Below are positions 36,668 to 47,461 of a stretch of DNA of 64,000 nt, one piece after another. This DNA is from Isoetes taiwanensis. Lineage: Eukaryota > Streptophyta > Lycopodiopsida > Isoetales > Isoetaceae. Where the stretch lies: NCBI GenBank assembly GCA_021234155.1, contig JAJEKV010000101.1:2709089-2773088 (forward strand). The letters are read 5' to 3'. The first letter of the stretch is position 1, and every line of letters starts with the position of its first letter. The position numbers and the translations under genes are program-made. The notes beneath the pieces are model-generated. The model was given only the letters and a program-made list of their open reading frames with translations. It ran no database searches and was not told the origin of the DNA.

Positions 36668-36770
36668 TAGTAAATGTTGCTGATATCTTTACCAAAGCAT
36701 TAGGGCTTCAAAAACAAGAAATGTGCAAAGCCGTTCTTGGTGTTGTTCAATCTGTTGCTCTTACTTGAGT
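36655..36770 (+). mobile_element. Ty1/Copia fossil fragment (end of pol)
   Basis: A short stretch resembles the very end of a Copia polyprotein (VADIFTKAL-type motif) and sits directly against the candidate Gypsy LTR. Nothing else of this element is visible. It is a broken remnant. Confidence 0.6.
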
Positions 36771-37271
36771 AATTTGTTTTGGTAATGCTTGGGTTTTCTC
36801 CTTTTAACCAATGGTAGTGCTTCATCTACACCATTTTGTCTCTTTCTAATAATACTTGGTCATCATACAACAATCTTAGAACCAGCTCGACATCCGTTCC
36901 CTTGAGTGCGACATTTGTTGGTCGTCGATTAAACATTGCGGAGGGCTTTCCACCGTTGTAATAGTTGATGGTATCTCCATTTTTTCAATCTATTTAGTAG
37001 TTTGAACCATTGATTTTTTTAAAGTGATATATTCATTTAATGGTTTCAACCATTATTTCTTTTTAATTAACTTACTTGATGGCACTGATTGTCTAGAGAC
37101 TATTGCCCCTTGCTACTTTGGTATCTTAATGCTTCAAATATCTTCTTGCTACCATGTCCATTGTTTCTTCCTCGGTCCTGGATGAGCTTAATAACCCACC
37201 CCTAAGAAACAATAGTGCCTAGCAAGACAAACATAAATCTATGGTCTACATAGAATGCATGATCCAGTTCA

Positions 37272-37412
37272 TTGCGACGGTAGTCTAGTGGTTAGACCTT
37301 TGGTCTAGATTCATCCAGCCACAGGTTTAAATCCCATTGACTATAGCTGGATGGGAGACATAGGTGAGTGCAAGTCTCACCGCGCCGAGTGTGTCCGTTT
37401 CTCTAACAAAAC
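37272..37412 (+). mobile_element. tRNA-derived SINE head
   Basis: A box A-like TAGTCTAGTGG (37,281-37,291) is followed at the usual spacing by a box B-like GGTTTAAATCC (37,324-37,334), as in RNA polymerase III promoters of tRNA-derived SINEs. The body runs through CTCACCGCGCCGAGTG to about 37,412. There it meets AACAAGGTGTTGCGCACGGA, the inverted right end of gene-carrying unit 2. Confidence 0.65.
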
Positions 37413-37821
37413 AAGGTGTTGCGCACGGAGGGTTGCCCTCCATGGCCGGAGAGTGAAGTGGCTTAAGTTGTAGTTGTAGACAATAGAGTGTTTGAATCGA
37501 AATTGCTATTTTAAGACATTGACATTTTGTGAAGGTGATGGTACGCATTTGCATTACTAATTTCTGCTTAGGTGTTGAGGTGTTGTTGGAGTAGGATGTA
37601 GTTGGACATATGGACTTTGGGATTTGAGCGCAAGGTATTGGTGTTTGGTGCTTGGTATGGAACTAGGATGGCAGAAGCATAAGGAGAAATGTAATAAAGG
37701 AGAGAATGGATGTACATGTTCGAAAATAGGGGAGTTCCTCCCCTAAAAATCCGCCCACTTGTGTTAAATTCCGGTCATCCTGAAAAATTTCCTGAAAAAA
37801 TCCCGAGTCGGGCCATCGGAC

Positions 37822-37848
37822 CCCTCGTGCGTAGCACCTTGTTAATCT
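37822..37848 (+). repeat. Extra copy of the CACCTTG right-end motif
   Basis: CGGACCCCTCGTGCGTAGCA then CCTTGTTAAT matches the right ends at 27,169 and 56,402. The similarity extends about 50 bp inward through GGCC. With 37,413 it forms an inverted pair about 436 bp apart, so a small nested copy is possible. Confidence 0.55.
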
Positions 37849-38592
37849 TGCATTGGTTGCATGTGTAAATCCTGTTCGTTTGAATATGTGGATTGGAATT
37901 TGGCTTTTCTATTTGAGTTAATAAACTATTCGAAAGCAGCTTTTCATTAGAAGGTAAGTCGTAACAACACAACTGAAGTTATGCATTGATAGATACAACA
38001 ACATGCCAAGATATAGCTTTTAGCGTTGTACTTCAATATTTGGAGCAAAGATGACTCCCCTACCAAGACAAAAAAAACCCTTTTGGCACAATCTTGCTTT
38101 TAATACTATGCTTCAATATTTGGAGCCGAGGTGACTCCATCCCTATTTGCATCACCCAAATTCACAATGTTTATTTGCCATGTTATCTTCCGTATTTCTC
38201 ACATGATAATCAAAGTTTTGTTGGAGGAAACATGTGCTTAAAATCAAGGAAAAAACTATAATTACAACATCTTTGCAAATCCAAGGTTGTATTGTGTATT
38301 CCCATGTGATGAAAAAGCAGAATGAAGCTTTTCAAAGCATCCTCCATGGTGTCATTGTAATAAGTGCAAATCCAAAGTTGTATTGTGTATTCCCATTTGG
38401 ATGCATGTTATGAGAAAGCAGACTGCAACTCTTTAAGGCATCCTTCCATGGCATCATTGTAATAGGTGGAAATAACGACCCGATAATAAGCAAATATAAT
38501 AGCTCCAAACTGTTGTTTAGTAAGCAACATCCTGTATCCGAGCTTTTATTTGTCTTCATTTGGTCTATTGTCACTAACCATAGAAGCAAATT

Positions 38593-39690
38593 GAGAATGA
38601 GAATGAGAATGAGAATGAGAATGATTTTTTATCGTCCACTGAGGCCAATCAGCCTATGGGACCCATAAGGAGCGCAGCAAACTTATTACTGTCCGGGTTA
38701 AAAAACCCCCGCCCCGAAGGGTTTTCGAGGGAAAAACCGTGGCAGTAATAAGAATGCTGTCAAACTGTACAAGTATACATCAATGTATATATACATGTCA
38801 AGTGTGTGCCCGAGGACATAGCTGATCTCGCATGTCCATAACCTCCTGAAGGTATGATCCCAAAGACTGCACGGATCCGTGCTCAATGTCACATGTAACG
38901 GCGGGCGGGCCCGACCAACTCAAAGATAGCGTCCGAATTTGATCATATCTTTGGGCAACTTTGAAGGGTATGAGATTCATCCTCAATGACTCCCATTTGG
39001 CAAAGATTGAGCAGAATCGCCCTGGCGTGGCTCACCAATCCATCCGCCTGCCTCAATTCCAAGATGATGTGCCCCCAATGCGAATGGAGGCAATGAGTCT
39101 GCGCCTTTTCATGGGCAAGTGGGTACGCAGGTAGCATTGCGGGCCTCGTTCCAATGTGGGATTTATGTGGCGCTGGTAATGTGCTGTCTTGACATGTTCA
39201 AGGGCATTGGCATCCCAAAGCTTGCTGAGGAAGCAATCGTCAAGATATTGCCTCAAGCTATGGCGATCTGCCTCTGTTTGCACATGCATGCACCTGTGCT
39301 CCTGCACATTCCATCTAGCCAACCATTGAGCTCTCTTTTCCCTCCAGCAGGACTTGAGACGCTGCGGCCCCATTGCCATGATATAAGCTAGTTTAGGGAG
39401 ACGAGCATCGTCCATATTGACCACCTTCTAAAAATAGACAATGTGGCGATCAAGGGCCGCCCTCTGAAGAGGCAAGAATCCTGTCTCCTGCAGTAGAATT
39501 TGATATGGGACTGTGGACTTCACCCCTAGTGCTCGTACTAAGAAGGCTTTCTGGACCTGCTCCAAGTCATTCCAAGTAGCAAGTGATACTACTAGTCCCC
39601 ATACTTCCACCCCGTATAAAAGGACAGGCTCTAGAGTAACCTACATGCGTTCATTTATCATGACCAAGCCATTAAACTATGCCTTTGCTA
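38593..39690 (-). mobile_element. 5'-truncated LINE, C-terminal part, with short tandem-repeat tail
   Basis: On the minus strand the coding trail starts near 39,640 with LLYGVEVWG and continues VQKAFLVRALGVKSTVPYQI then LLQETGFLPLQRAALDRHIV. It runs on through KLAYIMAMGPQRL to a Cys/His block with GVIEDESHTLQSCPK near 38,960. This order (YGAEVWG...EDE-H-CP) is typical of the region after the reverse transcriptase in plant and algal LINEs. The 3' end on the minus strand is a run of CATTCT-like hexamers (38,593-38,624) after GATAAAAAATC. Several frame breaks are present. The same 3' end recurs at 4,198-4,255. Confidence 0.8.
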
Positions 39691-40499
39691 TGGGATAGCA
39701 TTCAGAAGTTAAAGAGGTCAAGTGTAATAGAAAGTGGTGTTTGATACTCAATATAGAATAGAATAGAAAATTAGCTCCATGAAATATACAATATGCATGA
39801 AGGCCATGAAGCATTGGATGTGTTCTTTAAGAAATAAATCGTAGCTGCAAGTTTGAGGGGAGGCTATGATGAGTCTATCGCAGAAAATACTTGGGCAAAA
39901 CTTATCTGTGAGATGATGGTTGGTAAGAATGAAGTGCCCATTTTTCTCGATATTGGAAAATAAAGAATACAACCAACAAATATAAAAGAAACGTTGACAT
40001 AATATAACAAAAACATGGACTTACAATTGGTTTGCTGATTTTTTTCCTATTTTTCTACTTAGGTTCGGTCTATTTTCTTTACTAGATAGATCAGCATACT
40101 GCTCCTCCTAACATCTTCATCACGGCCTGATACAAAACAAGTGACATCAACCTCGAAGATTTTCAAACTCTTACCTTAAATGATATGTGAAAAAAATGCA
40201 CATTTAAATACCATTAATTAGACTAAGGCACTAATATGTTTACAAAATGCTACAAAATTGGAGCTCTAGGACCATTTTGCATTTTCAAATATGCAATGAA
40301 TGAAAAACTGGCAGAGAAGAGTCGTGTATCTATTTGTCCTTATAGGAAGTGTTTGGATGGCATAACATTTGCACTCCATGATAGAACATTATCTTTATGC
40401 CATCATGTTTGCAAATATGAGAACAACTACAAAGATTATAAGGGATGCTTGATCTAGGCTGCTTTGCTTGCTTTAAGTCATCATCCTTTTGTGTGCCAT

Positions 40500-40735
40500 G
40501 TAAGCCATAAGGTGTTCAAATGCAAATTCACATCTTTGTCTTTCATCAAACTCATAACCCTTGTTTTTCAACGTTGTAACCTGTCTCTTTGGCATACGGT
40601 TTTCAAATGTATTCACATCTCTGTCTTCCCCCAATAGCATAAGTCCTTTTTTTTCCAGCATTGTAACTTATCCCTTTGGCATAAGGGTTTCAATGTAAAT
40701 TCACATCTTTGTCTTCCAATAAGCCTTTTCTAATG
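40500..40735. repeat. ~90-bp imperfect tandem repeat
   Basis: The phrase TTCACATCT.TGTCTT recurs near 40,528, 40,611 and 40,697, followed in the first two by a GTTGTAAC/ATTGTAACT phrase and CTTTGGCATA. Units are about 85-90 bp. No coding role is seen. Confidence 0.7.
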
Positions 40736-41039
40736 CCCATAACCTGTCTTTCTGCTAGAACGTCAGGCAAATACATAGTTCTAGCTGTCTTGCAGGATGC
40801 CTATAAGGGAGCTCGAGAAGCCTCACCATTTATAAGTAAACATAAGCTTAATCCATGACATGAGCAGTACAAGCCAAACAAATGACTTAATCAAACGATG
40901 CCACAAGTTATGAAGATGAGATTTAGTTACCTTCTGCGAATGCAATACCATTACCAGGTCCATGCTGATCAATCGTATATAGACATAACATAACTACCCA
41001 TAGCATTGCTTCTAGAGCTTGCCAAGAGTTTAAAATTCA

Positions 41040-42539
41040 AGTATAGTTACAGCAGTATAGCACTGTAAAGCACACGGAAAATTGTTCTCCGTTGAGGAAG
41101 AACCTCTTTGCAAACCATTTGCTAGCAACATCATAGTTTTGGCACCACCCGAAAAAAATAATGCCATATTCCTTTGAATTATCAGCCCGTCATTATTGTC
41201 ACGAACTTTTCTATGACTATCCCGGATGCTTCTTGGAACGCCTTGCCATATAAGTTTTCGTCCATTTGCACCAACCATAAACCTTAAAAATGCCATGTAA
41301 ACAGGAGCCATGCCTAGTTGAAATGCTTCAAAATGAAGACAGAAATAGTGATCAAAGCAGTGAAAAACCTGTTCAAAAAGAAAAATGGTGAGCAATACGC
41401 CACAGAATACATAGTGTAAGAAAACGAACTTCCAAAGTATCAACTTACCGTAAGCATCCATGTTGCACTTTCAACATTATAAGGATCAGACTTCACATAT
41501 CGATGACTGAAAGTGCAACCATTATGCATATCTACTTTATGGTCACGTTAGATGGGTGACAAGGGTTGTTATATCTGCCAGAATCGAACATTCAGATCCC
41601 CGCATATGGGCAATTATATGTTCCAAATGGACAACTCTTTTCATGCTTCAGTTTGTTTGTAGTATGTAAATATGCCCTGTCTGACCCTAAGCTGCAAAGA
41701 TTTTCTGAGTGTACCCTTAGTGAGTCGGCTACCTTCTCAAGAACCAAACATCGGATATTCCCAAGATCTTGTGCGCAAGTAGGACAGCAATCATGAACCC
41801 TTGTTTTACAAATTTGGAACATAGGGTATGACCATTTGGACACGCAATTTTTCACAAGACATGTCATTAGATCATAAGACTTTTACATAATTTCAAAGAA
41901 ATTTTGGAGCTTTGAAAGCGTGATTCTACATTTTTAACGGGCAAGCAAAATGGGACAAACAGAAAGAGGTCCGTTAAACCCTATCATGCAAGCAACTACA
42001 AACTATAGCATTACAAAACCTGAAATAATAACAACAATAAAGCAAACAGACATTAGATTACTCCACTCTGCTAAGTTCTAAAATATCCTGGAGCTACATA
42101 TACATGAAACACTGCAGATTCTAGTGGACTAGACATTGCAAATAAAAAGGAGCTCATATGATGGAAAGAAGAGAATAGACTAGAAACAACATTGGCACCA
42201 GACATGAAGTCAAGATGAATAGCAGAGTATAAACTGGAAATAACTTTGGCTTAAAGCATGAACTGACATGATATAGGTCAAAATTTAAACCGGAGAGCAA
42301 TGATATTGTAACATTTACATTTACATGCCTAGACATTGAGCTTACCTGGTAAATAGTGGGGCACATTGGATTCATATAAATGGGGCATCCAGAAGTTCAT
42401 AGACGCTATGAATGATAGATACACCAGATTTTGTTGGGACTGATACCAAAGGTTTGGTAGCAACAGCTGCGGATTTCTCTGTGTCGATAGAAAAATCAAC
42501 TGAAGACTCCAAGACATCAACCACAATACCAGGATCCAT
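41040..42539 (-). pseudogene. SINA-like: Decayed SINA-type (seven in absentia) RING E3 ubiquitin ligase gene
   Basis: SINA/SINAT proteins are RING E3 ligases with a TRAF-like C-terminal half. Minus-strand exons can be followed. 42,539-42,346 encodes MDPGIVVDVLESSVDFSIDT and on to HSVYELLD, with a frame change before the first RING cysteine. About 41,850-41,595 encodes the rest of the RING (NGHTLCS, KTRVHDCCPTCAQDLGNIRC) and LKHEKSCPFGTYNCPYAG. About 41,570-41,450 encodes DMHNGCTFSHRYVKSDPYNV and ESATWMLT before GTAAGT. About 41,370-41,100 encodes VFHCFDHYFCLHFEAFQLGM and RKLIWQGVPRSIRDSHRKVR. Between FLRFM and VGANG about 15 usual residues are missing, a one-base insertion disrupts the RING, and the usual RVTGRIW end is replaced by unrelated sequence. 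It lies inside gene-carrying unit 2, in the same orientation as that repeat end. Confidence 0.88.
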
Positions 42540-43269
42540 ATTAATTTGTCCTGACTTATGGCTGCAAATATTAACCGTATCAAAGGTCTAACTGGGATTT
42601 GATTTCACATACAACCCAGTTATTTTGATAGTTTTCCTGCAACGATTGATTATGAAGCGTGGCTTAGTGATCCTACTTACCTTGATCACCAAGAAGCTTA
42701 CCTGCCAGAACCGGTGAAGAAACAAAGGAATCCGGAATGCCGGATTGCAGAAGAGGGATATAAAAATGTTCTGCTCCACATTTTGTGAAAAGCTTTCCCT
42801 TAAATCCGCAAGAACAGAGTTGCATATGCCAAATCCGCTGCCTTCTATCACCAGACTCATCTGCCCCAACTCCTACTCTGGTATGCATAAGCCTGGCCTT
42901 CCCAACCATTGCCGTTACCTCCCTGCCTTGCCAGTTACCCGGTTGGCTTCAAGAAATGAGACGTGGAGTTCTTCACCAGCTGACCGAGAGTTTAGAGGAA
43001 ATAGGAGGTTTTGAGCAGTCACCAGCATATCCTAGGAATATTCTAGCATATACCTCGGATATGCCAAAAATCCACATAAACAAGGGTTTGCCCCCCTAGG
43101 GGCAACCCAAAAAGAAGGTGCATGATTCAAATAGAATTCAAAGATCTGAAACCAAGGCTATACCACAGCAATGCTCTCAGACTAAGCATCTCGAACAATC
43201 ATAGTTCAAACTAGAAAACAAGTCGAACAAAAGAAAAGTTCGCAACGGCCTTGGTTGCCACAATAAATT

Positions 43270-43450
43270 TATTGATATATGGTACGACTTTGGTGCCAAC
43301 TCTAATCTAATGGTCTAACCATTAGACCCCAACTACGATGTTGAACCAACCACCTTTAAGTTTTTAGTCAAAGTGAGGAATGAACTTAGGTGGTACCAAC
43401 CCAAACCCAATGGTCTAACCATTAGACCACAACCACAATACTAAACCACC
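43270..43450 (-). mobile_element. Two tRNA-like SINE heads in tandem
   Basis: On the minus strand TGGTCTAATGG (43,419-43,429) resembles box A and AAGTTCATTCC (43,377-43,387) resembles box B at suitable spacing. A second, poorer head has GGGTCTAATGG at about 43,319-43,329. Both contain GGTCTAATGGTTAGACC, close to the TAGTCTAGTGGTTAGACC of the SINE at 37,281. They look like old SINE 5' ends, not tRNA genes, because no full cloverleaf is evident. Confidence 0.5.
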
Positions 43451-44527
43451 TTTGAGTGTTCAATCAAAGTAATTTTCAATCTTGACGTTTTCAAATTTAT
43501 CCTTAGCTAGCTTGCCTTTTGGTATTTGCATTCCAATCCTTCTTCCCAAATGCAACTTCGTCAAATAGTGATGTAGATATATTTTGTATACAAGAATGTA
43601 ATGTGTGTGGTTTGTGGGGAAGGGGAGGGGGGGGGCTCTTGAGAATATCGCCTAAAGTGACATTTTTGTTACGTGAAAATCAGTTATGTTACATTTCTTG
43701 GGCAGAATATTGGGTACATGTGCGGAATGTTGGGTAAATGTCTGGAATGTCATGTAAAAATTGAATACAAAATCCAGTAAGACATCATGTATCAACACAC
43801 AATTGGGCTAGACGGTGGAATCAATGTATGTGATTTTTACGTTTAATTATTGCATATAGACAATATATACTTTGATGTTCGGTAGCAAGATTGGATCTTC
43901 TCTAAGGGTCTGGTCACATGATGCCGTCAACAAGGATTTTTACCTATTGCCATTAACGATTTTTTTTTTTTTTTCTCGGGGTCACATGATCCTATCAAAC
44001 TCAGGGTTCCACGTTTCAAAGAAAGAATGGAAGCAAGAAAATTTTGCGCCCCTGTTTGTGATCCGGCAGAGGATTGCTGCCAAGTGCTATAAAATCATCC
44101 ACCTGTCCTCATCTCTGAAATCCCTGTTGACGGCAATGCTTCCAACCGATGCAGGATCCCGCTGAACGGATTGCTATCAACAAGGTTTCTTCTCTGTCAA
44201 AGTTTAGCATGTCACCTCTTCGATTTCTATCATTGACGGCATGCGAACCCTGTTGACGGCATCATGTGACCGGACCTTAATTGCTAGTATATGCCAAAAT
44301 ACCCTCCCCCAACCCTAAACGACTTGGGCAAACTATATGACATATTAATCTCCTTCCTCCCAAAATTGAAAGGACAAAGCTTTCTAAATTTTCCATCACA
44401 ATTGGATTTTTTATTTAATGCATAAAATTGTTTCCATGAAGCTTTACTTTGGAACGTGCAGAGAAATACACATGGAAAATAAATAAATGAAATGCCATTA
44501 TCTAATTTATTTCTTCTTTTCCCAGAT
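43451..44527. other. Region upstream of the FN3K-like gene
   Basis: This holds no gene. It has a G-rich run near 43,617-43,636 and two T runs near 43,960. A phrase of the type GTCACATGATGCCGTCAACA occurs at 43,914, with an inverted relative (GACGGCATCATGTGACCGGA) near 44,256-44,275, so a ~360-bp fold-back or MITE may lie here. The promoter and 5' UTR of the downstream gene should be in the last few hundred bases. I cannot place a TATA box with confidence. Confidence 0.45.
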
Positions 44528-47461
44528 ATGGCAGCAACGTTGAGCCTGGCATCCCAATTTACATCCGCTGGCTGGGGAACACAATTGCTGAGTTCTGGTT
44601 TAAAGTGGCAGTATCAGCAGCGAAGCCTTGCACCTCGAAGTCAGGCTTTTAGAGTGTTGATGAGTGAGTTGGAACTCACCTGTTTTTTTATTTCCAAAAG
44701 AATTAATTTTTTGGTTTAATGCATTACATAACTTTAGAAGCTTGGAATTTGACAATTGGCATGACTAGAATAAATGGAATGAATCGATTATCAAACATCA
44801 GTAGATTCTCATGTAGGCTCTTCAACATAACTAGCATAGGCATGGCTAAGAGAAACATATACATTGCACTTCTGGGTTAGAATGGGTTGGTGATCTACTT
44901 GGAATGGGTTCTTGATTTGCAAAGTTTGATTTGTAAATGGATGTTTTACTAGATGATTCTTGCCAATGCAGGGTTTACTAAAAGTATACTTTGAGCCTCA
45001 TGTGTCTTTATCTGGATTTCCAGTGGGGGAGAGTGATCCTGTTCGTGAATGGATACTTGGAGAAGGTGCAGCCTCCAAGATTACCAAAATAAGTCCAGTA
45101 GGAGGGGGGTGTATCAGTGTTGCTAGCCGATATGATACTGACGTAGGTTCATTTTTTGTGAAGACATATAGGTAAGTTGGTGTCTTTAGAGACCCCTTAT
45201 TTAAGCTTTAGCTTGTGCTTTAAGGAGTTTGATAGGTTCTTTCATATGAGAGCACAGCTTGGTGACATATGAATCAAGAGCTTTTGGTTTTATTAGCCTA
45301 CCGCTACCTTTATTTTCTTAAAGGCAATGTCTCTTTGGAAGATGGCTCTCAAGTTACAGTGACCACTACTAGTTGTAATGTCCATAGTAAGATATATAGG
45401 GTAGACAATCATGGGGAAAAACTTCTCCAGCCTTTGCTTAGTCTTCGGTTCAATGGTGGGTTAGTTTCAAGTGATTGATTTCTGATATAAACATAGAGTA
45501 CTTATGTTAGGTATGTATGCTTGCATGCTTAAAAACGGAGCCTGTTGCAGTGCAGGACCATCAATGTTTGAAGCTGAGGCAGCTGGCCTGAGTGCAATGT
45601 TCAACACAAAAACCATACGTGTTCCCAAACCACTGAAGGTGATACATTCTATCTCGTTAACTTGTTATAACAATATTCCAGGCGTATTTATGGCACAAGA
45701 TTTAACAGGTTGGATCCTTACCAAGGAGAGGCTCATATATTATTATGGAGTTTATTGAATTTGGCTCCTCCAAATATAACTCCCAGGTACTGTTCAGTAG
45801 GCTGCATACTTCTTAACACCTATTGCATACTTTCATATCAACTATATCATTTCATTATAGAGGCACATGTGAAACTTGAATTTAAGATTTCGTCCTGCAG
45901 GTCCAGTTGGGAAGGAAGCTGGGTGAGATGCACAGAGCTGGTACATCCGACAAGGGCTTTGGCTTTGATATGGATAACACAATTGGCAGGTTCTTTCTTT
46001 CTACCCTGGCAGTTAATGAGCTTTGAAATCGGCCAAACATACGACATTGAACTATTGCACTGTCATTTGCACATGATCTCCTTTCCAACTCTTCAACTTT
46101 ATGATTTTCCGAAGAAGAATATATTAAGGCAACAACTGGCATGGTATTTGTATTCCAGTAGCTGTATGCAGCGTCTAGTTTGAAGAAGGCATATGTTGAA
46201 TTAAGATGGCAAGGAATTATCAGGTCTACCATGAAACAATGCCAAGTAGATAGAATACATTAATCACAACCTTAATCCTAGTCCTTTGACATAAGGGTTT
46301 CAAAAGTATAGTGCAGATGCATATACTGATACATTCAATATATAGCTTCTTTTGGCATACTGGTGACAAGGTACATGCCTTTTGAAGAAGAGGCTTGGAG
46401 TATGTCAGAAGTCTTTTACAACAGAAAATAACTTGAGACTGGGATTTGTGAATGAAATCAGTAAGGAATATTTTGTCTTTATCTTGATTTCTCTCTTTAT
46501 GGACATTGCTGTGCACATGGGAAGTAAAGTGAGAATAGGCATCAAGCTCTTTTTTGTCATAGTAACTGTTAACGTATCCTGCGATAACATTTTCCATCAC
46601 AGGTGCGTGTTGCAAATTTCAGATATAGAGTTCCAGTAGCTAAACAATTGCTAGGAACAAACCTTTTCATCCTTTACTGAATATGAACTAGGAATGTCAC
46701 CTTCTCCTAATATTACATCACTTCGTTTAATTCTGAGCAGCACGCCTCAGCCAAATCCTTGGACAGAAGATTGGGTAACATTCTTTGCAGACCACAGGCT
46801 TGGATATCAACTGGAACTTGCCAAGAAGCAGTATGGAGATAGTGCGCTATATGAAAAGGGTAAAGCTCGGTTCCATGTGCATAGAATAAATTACATTATA
46901 ACATACATTTGGGAATTCCGCAGATTGATGGCGTGAACTGTTTGCAGGCCAGAGACTTTTAAAACAGCTTCCTTCAATGTTAGGAGGACTTGACATAAGG
47001 CCCTGTTTGTTGCATGGGGATCTGTGGAGTGGGAACATTGCATGTGATAAGGAGGGGGAACCAGTCATACTAGATCCAGCATGTTACTGTACTTGAATTA
47101 CAAAACCCGTTGACCTGGAATCCACCATTTATTTACCCTTTTCAGTGAATGCCCTACAATGTGAACATTTTGCAGATGGGCACAATGAAGCAGAATTTGG
47201 GATGTCATGGTGTGCATCATTTGGAACAGACTTCTATAATGCTTACTTTGAGGTGCTATATCCGAACACTCACCCTGCACTAATACAGAGGCTTTATTCC
47301 TGCACTTATTTATTGCTGTTTGTTTGCAGGTGATGCCAAAGCAACAAGGGTTTGAGCAGAGGATGCCATTGTACAAACTGTACCACTACCTGAATCACTA
47401 CAACTTGTTTGGATCTGGATACAGATCTTCTTGTATGTCGATAATTAAAGACTACTTGTGA
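44528..47461 (+). CDS. FN3K-like: Protein-ribulosamine 3-kinase, plastid type (FN3K-like)
   Basis: Fructosamine/ribulosamine 3-kinases phosphorylate sugar adducts on glycated proteins so that they fall off, a protein-repair role. Nine exons join in phase: 44,528-44,663; 45,024-45,171; 45,551-45,638; 45,709-45,786; 45,901-45,989; 46,741-46,859; 46,948-47,088; 47,176-47,252; 47,330-47,461. They total 1,008 nt (335 residues plus TGA). The first ~45 residues are Ser/Gln/Arg-rich and look like a chloroplast transit peptide. [20 protein letters not shown] starts the kinase fold. VGGGCIS is the P-loop, with the Cys reported as a redox switch in the Arabidopsis enzyme. IIMEFIEFG is the hinge, [12 protein letters not shown] the catalytic loop, and [11 protein letters not shown] the metal-binding segment. 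FGMSWC and [16 protein letters not shown] close the protein. ATG 44,528 is chosen because it gives the transit peptide and phase. The gene appears intact, and poly(A)-like AATAAA occurs near 47,540 and 47,750. Confidence 0.96.

Larger units (their letters stand above)
37413..43112 (-). mobile_element. Gene-carrying repeat unit 2 (SINA cargo)
   Basis: On the minus strand the unit starts TTTTTGGGTTGCCCCTAGGG at about 43,111. It shares about 95 bp with the left end of unit 1, including TTGTTTATGTGG and TTTTTGGCATAT. It would end at 37,413, where the minus strand reads GGGCAACCCTCCGTGCGCAA then CACCTTG, like unit 1's right end at 27,139-27,169. Between them lie a decayed SINA-type ubiquitin ligase gene in the same orientation, a later LINE insertion and small tandem duplications. 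Pairing these two ends is inference. A further right-end copy in the opposite orientation lies inside at 37,822-37,848. Confidence 0.5.

Noticed and set aside
37948-37966. GGTAAGTCGTAACAAC, similar to the 3' end of 18S rRNA
   Set aside because: Only about 15 bases match and the flanks are unrelated to rRNA, so chance is likelier than an rDNA fragment.
43305-43450. tRNA genes on the minus strand
   Set aside because: Box A- and B-like sequences exist, but I could not fold an acceptor stem or anticodon arm, so SINE remnants are the better reading.
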